Positions 14,292-21,819 of a DNA stretch of 31,118 nt are shown here, one piece after another (position 1 is the first letter of the stretch; each line of letters opens with the position of its first letter). The notes under the pieces are model-generated. The model had not been told where the DNA came from. It made no database searches and saw nothing but the letters and a program-made list of their open reading frames with translations. The DNA is from TMED13 sp042090305 (GTDB lineage: Bacteria; Pseudomonadota; Alphaproteobacteria; Methylaequorales; Methylaequoraceae). Location of the stretch: NCBI GenBank assembly GCA_042090305.1, contig JBELJQ010000021.1, positions 1 to 31,118 on the forward strand. Reading direction: 5' to 3'. A program made the translations under genes and the position numbers.

Positions 14292-16019
14292 CTATACATC
14301 TTTTTTCATTAGTTGTCTGAAGACATTTGAAACTTTACCCGCTTCATCTCCAACAATCATTCTAATTACAGCAACCTTATCGTCATATGTGTTAGCTGTA
14401 TCCAACATTTCAGCAGAGATTGAAGCTTTTTTAGGTTTAAGTTTAGCCTTAATATCTTCAAGTGACTCACCTTCTTCAACTTCAACTTCATCTGCATCTT
14501 GGGCCTCAAGGTCGTCATCCGTAGCTGCAGGTCCAGCGCCACCTCCAACACCAGCAGATGGTACTAAAATTCTATTAAGTAATGGTTTTAATGCTCCAAA
14601 TGTAATTATAGCAAGTATAAGAACGGTTGATAGTTGTGTGATTAAATTTTGAAACCAGGACTCTTCATACCAATTAGTTACTAGTACCTGAACCTCTTCG
14701 ATGAACTCACCACTTGTTACTACAATACTGTCTCCTCTATCTACATTAAAGCCAACAGCTTCTTTTACTAAAGATGATATTTTCTCTCTATCTTCATCAC
14801 TTATGGGTTCTGAAGTTTGTCCTTCCGGTGTTTCAACCACTTTGTTTTTAACAAGAACAGCTGTCTTAATTTTAATTATTCTTCCAATCTGACCAACAGT
14901 AGTACTGAGTTTTTTACTTACTTCATAATTTTTAACATTACTCGATGATCTTTGTTTGAACTCTGCATCTTCTCCACTTTCAGGAGCATCTACTTGTAAA
15001 TCAGCTGCGAGTGGAGCCTGATTAGCTACAGCTCCAGGCACGCCTCTAGCAGGTCTGTCAGTAGATTCATCCATACTATTTTGTTCGCTTCTTGTCGAAA
15101 TTGACTCAGGATCAAAAACTTCCTCAGTTGTTTGGTTAGTAGTAAAATCCATTTCCACATTAACTTGTGCTGTTAAATTACCAGCACCGACAATTGGTGA
15201 TACTAATGAAATTATTCTTTCTCTATAGAGCTTTTCAACTTTTATTCTATGAGAAAGTTGTTTGTCAGTAAGTGCTATATTTGGGTCATCTTCTGGCTTG
15301 GAAAGTAATTTTCCATATTGGTCAACTACAGTAACATTATCTGATGACATGTTTGGAATTGATGATGACACTATATGTACAATTGATCTAATTTGTTCTC
15401 GTGTAAGAACTCTTCCATTAACAAGTTTAACAAATACCGAAGCAGTTGGTGGTGCAGAGTCTCTAACAAAAACTGATTTTTCAGGTATTGCCAAGTGAAC
15501 TCTTGCACCCATAATATTTGAAATTTCATTTATTGACCTTGCAAGTTCAAGTTCTTGGGTTTGCTTCATTTTCATAAATTCAACTGATCTACTTGTACCC
15601 ATAGGAATTGTTTCTAGCATGTCATAGCCCTGTGGAACAGAGCTTGGCAACCCTTCGGATGCTAACTTCATTTTTGCCTCATAATAGTCAGGCTTCGGTA
15701 CAAGCACCTCACCTGTTGTTTGGTCAATTGATACGTCAATACCATTATTTCTCAAAACATCTACAACCCTTGATTTTTCATGCTCTGGAAGTGCTGAAAA
15801 AAGGGTTGTTCTTGATGGCTCCTTAAATGAAATAAAAAACACTAACCCTAGAAAAATTACAAATAAAGTAATCATTACAGGAACAGACCTTTGAACTGCA
15901 GGCTCATTGGAGTATTTTCTAATTTTCTCAAGTGTATTTGAGATATTTCCTACTAGACCCTGATTTACCATCTTTGGGCTAGTTGTTGCTAATTCAGCAT
16001 TTTTTATATCTTCAGCCAT
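14292..16019 (-). CDS. fliF: Flagellar MS-ring protein FliF
   Basis: A 575-residue protein with the FliF layout. A first membrane helix lies at about residues 46-65 (VPVMITLFVIFLGLVFFISF). The ring-building domains follow, with FSALPEHEKSRVVDVLRNNG, MKMKQTQELELARSINEI, VHLAIPEKSVFVRD and ASVFVKLVNGR. After a variable middle loop comes a second membrane helix (about 470-490), and the C-terminal tail that binds FliG ends AVIRMIVGDEAGKVSNVFRQ. It is the base on which the motor and export gate assemble. It starts ATGGCTGAA, 16 bases after fliE. Confidence 0.97.
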   Translation of the reverse strand: MAEDIKNAELATTSPKMVNQGLVGNISNTLEKIRKYSNEPAVQRSVPVMITLFVIFLGLVFFISFKEPSRTTLFSALPEHEKSRVVDVLRNNGIDVSIDQTTGEVLVPKPDYYEAKMKLASEGLPSSVPQGYDMLETIPMGTSRSVEFMKMKQTQELELARSINEISNIMGARVHLAIPEKSVFVRDSAPPTASVFVKLVNGRVLTREQIRSIVHIVSSSIPNMSSDNVTVVDQYGKLLSKPEDDPNIALTDKQLSHRIKVEKLYRERIISLVSPIVGAGNLTAQVNVEMDFTTNQTTEEVFDPESISTRSEQNSMDESTDRPARGVPGAVANQAPLAADLQVDAPESGEDAEFKQRSSSNVKNYEVSKKLSTTVGQIGRIIKIKTAVLVKNKVVETPEGQTSEPISDEDREKISSLVKEAVGFNVDRGDSIVVTSGEFIEEVQVLVTNWYEESWFQNLITQLSTVLILAIITFGALKPLLNRILVPSAGVGGGAGPAATDDDLEAQDADEVEVEEGESLEDIKAKLKPKKASISAEMLDTANTYDDKVAVIRMIVGDEAGKVSNVFRQLMKKDV

Positions 16020-16035
16020 TTTTACTTTCCTTTAT

Positions 16036-16374
16036 TTAAACAGGCATATTCATTATGTCTTTATATGCACTTAAAACTTTATTCCTAACATTTAATGTCA
16101 TTTGAAAGCCTAAGCTTGCGATCTGTTGTTGAATCATTACTTTGGTTAGATCATTTTCTACACCTAACTCAAAGTTTTTCGTCAATTCAGCACTTTTAAC
16201 TTGGTTATCCGAAACATCTTGGATTGCAGACTTAATATTTTCTAGAAAATTTTTTTCTTCTTCATAATTTACTTTTGGTGTTAAAGATACAACATCCTCT
16301 TGAATATTTTTAATTTGTTCTTGATTATTAATGTTACCTAAAGCAGGTTTTAAATTTGTAAGTCCAGGTTTCAT
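16036..16374 (-). CDS. fliE: Flagellar MS-ring/rod adaptor FliE
   Basis: A 112-residue protein. The conserved part is the C-terminal half: SAELTKNFELGVENDLTKVM followed by QQQIASLGFQMTLNVRNKVL and the ending AYKDIMNMPV, which is the FliE pattern (LxVRNKxxxAYxEIMxMxx). FliE joins the MS ring to the rod and is the first exported substrate. A strong AAGGAG stands eight bases before the ATG. It lies 11 bases after the fleT-like activator gene, the same arrangement as the fleT-fliE start of the R. sphaeroides operon as I recall it. Confidence 0.93.
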   Translation of the reverse strand: MKPGLTNLKPALGNINNQEQIKNIQEDVVSLTPKVNYEEEKNFLENIKSAIQDVSDNQVKSAELTKNFELGVENDLTKVMIQQQIASLGFQMTLNVRNKVLSAYKDIMNMPV

Positions 16375-16385
16375 GAGTTTCTCCT

Positions 16386-17540
16386 TTAAGCTTGCATTAT
16401 TTTATTATCATTAAGATTTTCTTGAATATCTGAGTAAAGGTTATTTTTTCCAGAAATATCTATCATCACATCTTTTGCTTTAATTACATTACCCTCGCTC
16501 AAAACTATTGCTCTTTGTAAAACATTTTCCAGTTCCCTTACATTGCCTGGCCATTCATAATTTTTGAGAATATTTTGTGCATCTTTATTAATATATGGAA
16601 TGTCGTTCTGAGAGTGTCTGTTGAGTAGCGCCACACTGATTGGAATTATATCCTCTTTTCTTTCAGATAGATTAAGCGTTTCTATTGGAAAAACATTTAA
16701 TCTATAGTATAGGTCCTCTCTGAATTTTTTTTCCTTAACTTCATCCATCATATTTCTATTTGTTGTGGCAATAACTCTCACATCCACATCAATATCTCTT
16801 TGCCCACCAATTGGTGTTACTTTCTTTTCTTGAAGAACTCTCAATAATTTTGCTTGTAATGATAGTGGCATTTCAGATATTTCATCCAATAACAAAGTTC
16901 CAGTATCTGCGGCTCTAAATATGCCTTTATTAGCTGAGGATGCTCCCGTAAATGCACCTTTTTCGTGACCAAATAACATAGCCTCAAGCATATTTTCAGG
17001 AATAGCAGCGCAATTTATAGCTATAAATGGGTTGTTAGATCTTTGAGATTTTTGATGAATATAATTTGAAATTACTTCTTTTCCTGTGCCTGTTGGTCCA
17101 TGTATGAAAACTGTGACATCAGTATTTGCAACCTTCTCAGCCATTTTTATAAGTGAAATAGTTTTAGAATCTGAGAAACTATATTTTTGTTTAGAAATTT
17201 GTTGAAAAACTATTTCTTTAATCACATCATCAAACTCTAAATAATTTATACATACGAATGAACCACCCATTTCATTTTCCATTAAATAATTCTCGGAATT
17301 TCCTGGGTTAAGAACAATAATTTTTGTACTACCAAAGTTTCTTGCAACTTTCATGAGACCAGATTTACCATTAACTTTATTTTCAAAATTCTTATGACAG
17401 ATTAAAGTTGATTTTGCGGAGTTAATACTTTTAAATTCTTCTTCACTAATATTTTTCACTGATAAATCCTTCTCAGAAAAAAAATTATTAATATTCTGTA
17501 TATTGTCAAATAATTCTTCAATAATTAATATGTTGTCCAT
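16386..17540 (-). CDS. FleT-like sigma-54 enhancer-binding protein without a helix-turn-helix
   Basis: A 384-residue sigma-54 activator. Residues 1-120 look like a degenerate receiver-type N-terminal domain. Residues about 125-355 are the AAA+ domain with Walker A GPTGTGKE (148-155), the sigma-54-contacting GAFTGA loop (195-200), Walker B LLLDEISEMP and the FREDLYYRLNVFPI arginine-finger region. The chain stops at 384, about 25 residues past the AAA+ end, with no Fis-type helix-turn-helix, and fliE begins 11 bases later, leaving no remnant. This matches R. sphaeroides FleT, which lacks a DNA-binding domain, lies upstream of fliE and works with FleQ. The gene has its own sigma-54 promoter, suggesting autoregulation. 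Confidence 0.8.
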   Translation of the reverse strand: MDNILIIEELFDNIQNINNFFSEKDLSVKNISEEEFKSINSAKSTLICHKNFENKVNGKSGLMKVARNFGSTKIIVLNPGNSENYLMENEMGGSFVCINYLEFDDVIKEIVFQQISKQKYSFSDSKTISLIKMAEKVANTDVTVFIHGPTGTGKEVISNYIHQKSQRSNNPFIAINCAAIPENMLEAMLFGHEKGAFTGASSANKGIFRAADTGTLLLDEISEMPLSLQAKLLRVLQEKKVTPIGGQRDIDVDVRVIATTNRNMMDEVKEKKFREDLYYRLNVFPIETLNLSERKEDIIPISVALLNRHSQNDIPYINKDAQNILKNYEWPGNVRELENVLQRAIVLSEGNVIKAKDVMIDISGKNNLYSDIQENLNDNKIMQA

Positions 17541-17577
17541 CGTGTTATCCCTAAAAATTTATTTACAAATGGGTAAA

Positions 17578-17594
17578 AGCAAGAATGTTGCCAA
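17578..17594 (-). promoter_or_regulatory. Sigma-54 promoter of the fleT-fliE operon
   Basis: On the minus strand the sequence reads TTGGCAAC-ATTC-TTGCT, matching TGGCACG-N4-TTGCW with exact GG/GC spacing. The -12 element is about 38 bases from the fleT-like ATG, leaving a leader of about 27 bases that contains a GGGA ribosome site. It should drive fleT-fliEFGHIJ. Confidence 0.8.
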
Positions 17595-17687
17595 CTTTTT
17601 TTTTATTTTTAAATTTTTTTTTTTATTCAGTATAATCAGTCACTTAGTTTGATATTATTTAATTCTTCAAAATTTGAATTTGATTAT

Positions 17688-17703
17688 TGTCATTTTTCTG
17701 ACA
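17688..17703. promoter_or_regulatory. FleQ-type box in the fleT/fleQ intergenic region
   Basis: A perfect inverted repeat TGTCA-TTTTTC-TGACA with the GTCA-N6-TGAC layout, the same as the one before fliO. It is centred about 116 bases upstream of the -12 element of the fleT promoter, an enhancer position. It also lies 25-40 bases before the fleQ-like ATG. There it overlaps the spacer of a weak sigma-70-like pair, TTGATT (17680) and CATTAT (17702), so it could also autoregulate fleQ. Confidence 0.6.
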
Positions 17704-17727
17704 TTATTTAAATTAATTGAATATTAA

Positions 17728-18798
17728 ATGTCAAAAATTATAAAAGGTAGCTGTGAGGCAACGAAGAACCTTATAAAGCTTGTTGAAATGGTTTCTCAAT
17801 CCAATTCAACTGTTTTGTTAAGAGGAGAAACTGGTTGTGGTAAGGATGTAATTTCAAGGGCTATTCACGAATCATCAAGTAGAAAAGGAAAATTAGTCAA
17901 TGTTAATTGTGCAGCTATACCTGCTGAATTATTAGAATCAGAATTGTTTGGTCATGAGAAAGGAGCCTTTACTGGAGCAGATTCAAGAAGAGAAGGAAGA
18001 TTTGAAACATCAAACAAAGGGACATTATTTTTAGATGAAATAGGAGATATGCCTTTGCCACTTCAAGCTAAATTACTTAGAGCGATAGAATCAAGAAAGA
18101 TTCAAAGAGTGGGGGGTAAAGAAGAGATTGAATTAGATTTAAGGTTGGTTTGTGCAACTCACCAGAATATTGAAAAGAAAATTGATGACGGAACCTTTAG
18201 AGCAGATTTATTTTACAGGATAAATGTTTTCCCAATTGAAATACCGTCTTTATCAGAGAGAAAAGAAGATATACCTGAGCTCGTTGAACATATTCTCAAA
18301 GAAATCAAGCAGTCTGGGTCAAACATACCAAGTTTTGATAATTCATCGATACAAGCATTGAAGGAATATATTTGGCCAGGAAATATTAGAGAACTCAGAA
18401 ACGTTATAGAGAGAGCTGCAATTATTTTTCCATCCAAAGCAATCAACGCAAAGAATATAAGAGAGAATCTATTGAGGGTAAATGTACCAGATAACCAAAA
18501 TGAAAAAAATGAAATATGGGATATGACATCAAACTTAAAAGATATTGATCTCGATGAGAATTCAGATGAAGAGAATTTTTCAATGCCACATCCAAGTCAT
18601 TATAAAAAGTGGTTTGAAATTCTTGATCAAATTGATTTGAGGAGACATTTAAGTGAAGTGGAGCTTGTATTGATTGAAAGTTCTTTAAAGAATGCAAATG
18701 GTTCTGTGACTGATGCTGCAAAAAGTCTTAAAATTAATAGAACAACATTGATTGAAAAAATGAAAAAATATTCGATACCTAAGGTTGGTTTAGATTAA
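17728..18798 (+). CDS. FleQ-like sigma-54 enhancer-binding protein without an N-terminal regulatory domain
   Basis: A 356-residue activator that begins directly with the AAA+ domain: Walker A GETGCGKD (33-40), GAFTGA (79-84), Walker B LFLDEIGDMP, and FRADLFYRINVFPI. A linker of about 60 residues rich in Asp, Glu and Asn follows, then a C-terminal Fis-type helix-turn-helix (about 313-352) with ANGSVTDAAKSLKINRTTLI. A TAA stop lies immediately before the ATG in frame, so no receiver or FleQ domain has been missed. No clear Shine-Dalgarno is seen. It is divergent from the fleT-like gene and closes the flagellar region. It probably supplies DNA binding for a mixed FleQ-FleT complex. An NtrC-family regulator of another pathway is possible but less likely here. 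Confidence 0.82.
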   Translation: MSKIIKGSCEATKNLIKLVEMVSQSNSTVLLRGETGCGKDVISRAIHESSSRKGKLVNVNCAAIPAELLESELFGHEKGAFTGADSRREGRFETSNKGTLFLDEIGDMPLPLQAKLLRAIESRKIQRVGGKEEIELDLRLVCATHQNIEKKIDDGTFRADLFYRINVFPIEIPSLSERKEDIPELVEHILKEIKQSGSNIPSFDNSSIQALKEYIWPGNIRELRNVIERAAIIFPSKAINAKNIRENLLRVNVPDNQNEKNEIWDMTSNLKDIDLDENSDEENFSMPHPSHYKKWFEILDQIDLRRHLSEVELVLIESSLKNANGSVTDAAKSLKINRTTLIEKMKKYSIPKVGLD

Positions 18799-18802
18799 AG
18801 GT

Positions 18803-19711
18803 TTATAGACCTAAATGTTTAATGCCCTTTCTTTTAGCAATCTTAATTTGCTTTTGTCTTTCTTGATATCTTCTAACCTGCTTCTTATTTTTATTATTGA
18901 AACATTTTGGGCAAGATACACCAATTTTAAATAACTTTGATTTTTGATCTTTTATAGAAATTGGGGACCTACATGCAAAACATTGAGAATAATTTCCTTT
19001 TTTAAGAGCATTATTTACCGAAACTCTATCATCAAAAACAAAGCAATCTCCTTTCCAATTTTTTTTTTTATTTTTAGTTTTCTGTAAATAATTTATTATT
19101 CCTCCTTTCAACTGATATACATGTTTATATCCTCGTGAAATTACCAAATTACTTGCTTTTTCGCATCGAATTCCACCTGTACAAAACATTGCAATCTTTT
19201 TGTTGTGAAATTTTTCTTTATTATTTTTAAACCACTCTGGAAATTCTCTGAAATTATTACTATTTACTTTAATTGAATTTTTAAATGTACCTATGTCACT
19301 TTCATAATAATTTCTAGTATCTAAAACAATCACATCATCTTTGGTAAATAATTCATCCCACTCCTCAGGTGTGAGATATTTACCAGACTCATTATCTGAT
19401 TTGACTGTTATATCACCCATTGTTACGATTTCTTTTTTGAGCCTTATTTTTAATCTTAGAAAAGCGTGTGAGTTGTGTTTTTGTTTTTTAAATATGAGAT
19501 TTTCATTAAATAATTGATTTAACTCATGCTGAATTAATTCAAATTCTTTCTCAGGAACTGAAAATGCTGCATTTATTCCTTCATGTCCTATCAAGAATGA
19601 GCCTTTTACATCAAATTTTCCAATTTTATTTTTTAGATTTAGTTTTAGCTGATCTATATTTTTAAAAGGTTTGAATTTATAAAAATTTGAAACTATAAAG
19701 CTTAAATGCAT
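18803..19711 (-). CDS. trhO: tRNA uridine(34) hydroxylase TrhO (rhodanese family)
   Basis: A 302-residue YceA/TrhO protein, which makes 5-hydroxyuridine at position 34 of tRNA independently of prephenate. The N-terminal acylphosphatase-like domain contains GSFLIGHEGINAAF. The rhodanese domain (about 112-212) has LDTRNYYESDIGTFKNSI and the active-site loop MFCTGGIRCEKAS with the catalytic Cys177. A C-terminal CxxC pair (244/247 and 267/270) may bind zinc. I use the ATG at 19711; a TTG 15 bases earlier would add five residues. The ATG shares an ATGCAT with the start of the divergent marC-family gene. It ends 4 bases from the fleQ-like gene, convergent. Confidence 0.92.
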   Translation of the reverse strand: MHLSFIVSNFYKFKPFKNIDQLKLNLKNKIGKFDVKGSFLIGHEGINAAFSVPEKEFELIQHELNQLFNENLIFKKQKHNSHAFLRLKIRLKKEIVTMGDITVKSDNESGKYLTPEEWDELFTKDDVIVLDTRNYYESDIGTFKNSIKVNSNNFREFPEWFKNNKEKFHNKKIAMFCTGGIRCEKASNLVISRGYKHVYQLKGGIINYLQKTKNKKKNWKGDCFVFDDRVSVNNALKKGNYSQCFACRSPISIKDQKSKLFKIGVSCPKCFNNKNKKQVRRYQERQKQIKIAKRKGIKHLGL

Positions 19712-20326
19712 GATTTTTTTTTCCAAAACTTTTTAAAAGCTATTGTTGCAATTGATCCAATATCACTAATTCCAATATTTACGACTATAACTAGTAGCCT
19801 TAGTCTAAAAAAAACATTTAATTTAGCAATTATAGTTTTCTTAATAACAACCTTTATATTAACATTTTTTTCAATTTTTGGGAATATTTTTCTCAGTTTC
19901 ATGGGAATATCTCTTGGTTCATTCCAGATTGTAGGTGGCCTATTTTTATTAATAATCTCATACGAAATGGTCTTAGAAAAGAGATTAAAGAGAAAAAAAA
20001 ATTTAACTGATAATCTTTTAGAAGATAATCCTATTGATGGAATAGCGGTTTTTCCTTTATCAATTCCACTTATAGCAGGTCCATCAGCAATAACCTTAGC
20101 TGTTCTGATTTCAGAAAAGTTTGATTATACTCTAAAAAGTTTTTATTTTCAAATATCACCAATGATCTTAACTTTATTTATTACATCATTGATTATTTAT
20201 TTATCAAAAATGGTTGGAAATTTTATCAACATGACAATATTAAACATAATACAAAGAATATTTGGACTCATTTTAGGAGCTCTTGCTATTCAATACGTTA
20301 TAAATGGATTAAAGTTAGAGTTATGA
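19706..20326 (+). CDS. MarC family integral membrane protein
   Basis: A 206-residue protein with about six membrane helices and the MarC/UPF0056 landmarks: FLKAIVAIDPISLIPIFTTI at the N-terminus (the DPIG-IP motif), SFQIVGGLFLLIISYEMV, and FPLSIPLIAGPSAITLAVLI in the middle. The family's function is unsettled despite the old multiple-antibiotic-resistance name. The ATG shares its sequence with the trhO start on the other strand, so its upstream signals lie inside trhO, and no clear ribosome site is visible. Its stop overlaps the DUF1289 start (ATGA). Confidence 0.88.
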   Translation: MHDFFFQNFLKAIVAIDPISLIPIFTTITSSLSLKKTFNLAIIVFLITTFILTFFSIFGNIFLSFMGISLGSFQIVGGLFLLIISYEMVLEKRLKRKKNLTDNLLEDNPIDGIAVFPLSIPLIAGPSAITLAVLISEKFDYTLKSFYFQISPMILTLFITSLIIYLSKMVGNFINMTILNIIQRIFGLILGALAIQYVINGLKLEL

Positions 20327-20484
20327 CAAAATCACCTTGCATTGGTAAATGTCAACTAAAACCTTCAAGTCAGCTTTGTGAGGGTTGCTTTAGAACTTTG
20401 GAAGAAATTACAAATTGGTCAAATTACTCAAATTATCAAAAGTTAAAGCTTTTGAAAATTCTTAAAGAGAGAAAAAATGTTTAA
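20323..20484 (+). CDS. DUF1289 family small cysteine protein
   Basis: A 53-residue protein with Cys6, Cys10, Cys19 and Cys22 in the DUF1289 pattern: SPCIGKCQL, then LCEGCFRTLEEITNW, and a basic helical tail. Proteins of this family are common in proteobacteria, probably bind a metal, and have no firm function. It overlaps the marC-family stop by 4 bases and its own end overlaps the start of the small exported-protein gene by 8 bases, so the three are likely translated together. Confidence 0.85.
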   Translation: MTKSPCIGKCQLKPSSQLCEGCFRTLEEITNWSNYSNYQKLKLLKILKERKNV

Positions 20485-20800
20485 ACTAATGTTTTTATTA
20501 AATTTACTTTTCTTTTCTTATTTAATTGCAAATTCATCATGGCATGGGGCTTGGATTGCTCTAGATGAATGGCAGTCTGAATACATTGTTGAAATCAATG
20601 AAGATGGAACTGCAACATCAGAATACGGCAATGGAGAATCTGGAATATGGAAAATTAAAGATGGTAACTTAGAGATAAGGTGGGATTCAGGAAAGATAGA
20701 CTATTGGTTCAATGGTGTAATGGGTTTTCAGCGTTTATCAAAAAGTTCCAACAAAACTTATACTTCTGGATTAAGAAAGAAATCACTTGATAATCATTAA
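20477..20800 (+). CDS. Small exported protein, function unknown
   Basis: A 107-residue protein with an apparent signal peptide (hydrophobic residues 4-18, cleavage probably near ANS/S) and a mature part of about 85 residues rich in Trp, Gly and acidic residues. The mature part is patterned as short beta strands: GAWIALDEWQSEYIVEIN, GTATSEYGNG, GIWKIKDGNLEIRWD. That pattern resembles a small lipocalin-like or beta-sandwich fold, but I do not recognise a family. Its 3' end overlaps the end of the convergent DUF2794 gene by 18 bases. Confidence 0.6.
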   Translation: MFKLMFLLNLLFFSYLIANSSWHGAWIALDEWQSEYIVEINEDGTATSEYGNGESGIWKIKDGNLEIRWDSGKIDYWFNGVMGFQRLSKSSNKTYTSGLRKKSLDNH

Positions 20801-21088
20801 GTTAGGTTTTTTCAAAAAATTGATAACTTTATTTAAAGAATCTGATATGGTAAGAGTTCTATTTTGGAATGTCAGAATGTAAACTCCTCTTCTTCTAATT
20901 TTTTTAATTTGAAAAGAGGATCCATATTTTAGTGACCGATAGATCGAAAAGATTGCGTATTCATTATTAAAGCTTATTGAATAATCTTTCCATTCACCAA
21001 TTGAAATTTTTTTAGAATAAAGTTCCATTATTTTATAAATTTCCCTTTTCTCGAAGATAGCAGTTTTTTTGTATTTTAAATTATTCAT
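20783..21088 (-). CDS. DUF2794 family protein
   Basis: A 101-residue protein with the alphaproteobacterial DUF2794 pattern: IFEKREIYKIMELYSKKISI, GEWKDYSISF, AIFSIYRSLKYGSSFQIKKI, then VYILTFQNRTLTISDSL. These match the family's FDRREL-x-LYGR-x-VAAGEWRDYA and FSVFRRASE-x-PLYRIEK segments. Function unknown. I start at the ATG at 21088, where the family homology begins. The frame stays open further upstream, but that part would run antisense through the next gene and has no homology. The family is a useful marker for alphaproteobacterial origin. Confidence 0.8.
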   Translation of the reverse strand: MNNLKYKKTAIFEKREIYKIMELYSKKISIGEWKDYSISFNNEYAIFSIYRSLKYGSSFQIKKIRRRGVYILTFQNRTLTISDSLNKVINFLKKPNLMIIK

Positions 21089-21100
21089 AAATAAAAAAAA

Positions 21101-21128
21101 TTGAATTTTTAATTTGATAGAATATAAA
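21101..21128 (+). promoter_or_regulatory. Candidate sigma-70 promoter for the yfgM-bamB-der run
   Basis: TTGAAT (21101-21106), a 16-base spacer and TATAAA (21123-21128) lie 45 bases before the yfgM-like ATG, in the 85-base gap shared with the divergent DUF2794 gene. The match is reasonable, but the surrounding DNA is so AT-rich that chance is hard to exclude. Confidence 0.3.
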
Positions 21129-21173
21129 TATCTATGAATTATATGATATTTACAATAGAAAAAATAGGTAAAA

Positions 21174-21818
21174 ATGACTGATGAATTTATAAGGGAAGTT
21201 GACGAAGACCTAAAAGAAGAAAAAAGACTTAAGCTTTGGAAGAAGATATTTCCATACGTAGTAAGCGTTTCTTTAGGAGTAATTTTATTTGTATCCGGTT
21301 TTGTGTTTTGGGAAAATTTCTCAAACAAACAAAGGCAACAACTTGGAGATGATTTTACAGCAGCTGTTATCCTTGCTAATGAGGAAGATATTGATGCATC
21401 GTTACTTGCTCTTGAACGAATAGTAGACGAGGGGTCAGATGGTTATGCAACAATGGCTAAAATGAAACAGGCTTCACTTTTAATTGGTCAAGGTAACTTA
21501 GAAGATGGATTAAATATTTATTTGGATCTTGAGAAAAATGCTGTAGACCAATCTTTTAGGGATATAGCAACAATATTATATGTTTTAAACTGTTTGGATT
21601 CGGTGAATAAAGAAGAATTGATAAAAAAAATTTCGCCACTTGAGAATAGTCCTATTTGGAGATCATCAGCGCTTGAGATCAAAGGTTATATTTATCTCAA
21701 GGGCAATCAAAGAGAAAAAGCAATTGAAACTTTTAAAACTATTGTAAACCTTCCTACGAAACCTGGTGATTTAGTTCAAAGAGCAAAAAATATCATTAAC
21801 CTTTTAGAGGATAAGTAG
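21174..21818 (+). CDS. YfgM-like membrane-anchored tetratricopeptide protein
   Basis: A 214-residue protein with a cytoplasmic N-terminus (MTDEFIREVDEDLKEEKR), one membrane helix at about residues 28-47, and a periplasmic helical region. The latter includes ATMAKMKQASLLIGQGNLED and ALEIKGYIYLKGNQREKAIE, typical of the TPR_21/YfgM family. E. coli YfgM is a SecYEG-associated helper of periplasmic chaperones. Placement directly before bamB and der is the conserved proteobacterial order. The bamB TTG start follows the stop codon by 1 base. Confidence 0.82.
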   Translation: MTDEFIREVDEDLKEEKRLKLWKKIFPYVVSVSLGVILFVSGFVFWENFSNKQRQQLGDDFTAAVILANEEDIDASLLALERIVDEGSDGYATMAKMKQASLLIGQGNLEDGLNIYLDLEKNAVDQSFRDIATILYVLNCLDSVNKEELIKKISPLENSPIWRSSALEIKGYIYLKGNQREKAIETFKTIVNLPTKPGDLVQRAKNIINLLEDK

Positions 21819-21819
21819 T

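Noticed and set aside
14254..15826. Long open frames on the plus strand opposite fliF
   Set aside because: They are antisense shadows of fliF: Ser/Thr/Leu-rich, no ribosome sites, no recognisable motifs.
17595..17632. Long T runs upstream of the fleT-like gene, possible terminator or sequencing problem
   Set aside because: There is no stem beside them, and they lie outside coding sequence. Homopolymer runs are common throughout this AT-rich window.
17639..17652. Third FleQ-like half site GTCA-N6-TTGA near the fleT promoter
   Set aside because: Only one half matches, and in AT-rich DNA such half sites are expected by chance.
18799..18812. Terminator-like AGGT-N6-ACCT between the convergent fleQ-like and trhO genes
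   Set aside because: The stem is only four base pairs, it overlaps the trhO stop codon, and no T-tract follows.
21089..21328. N-terminal extension of the DUF2794 gene by 80 residues
   Set aside because: It would run antisense through the 5' end of the yfgM-like gene, has no family similarity, and DUF2794 homology begins at the ATG at 21088.
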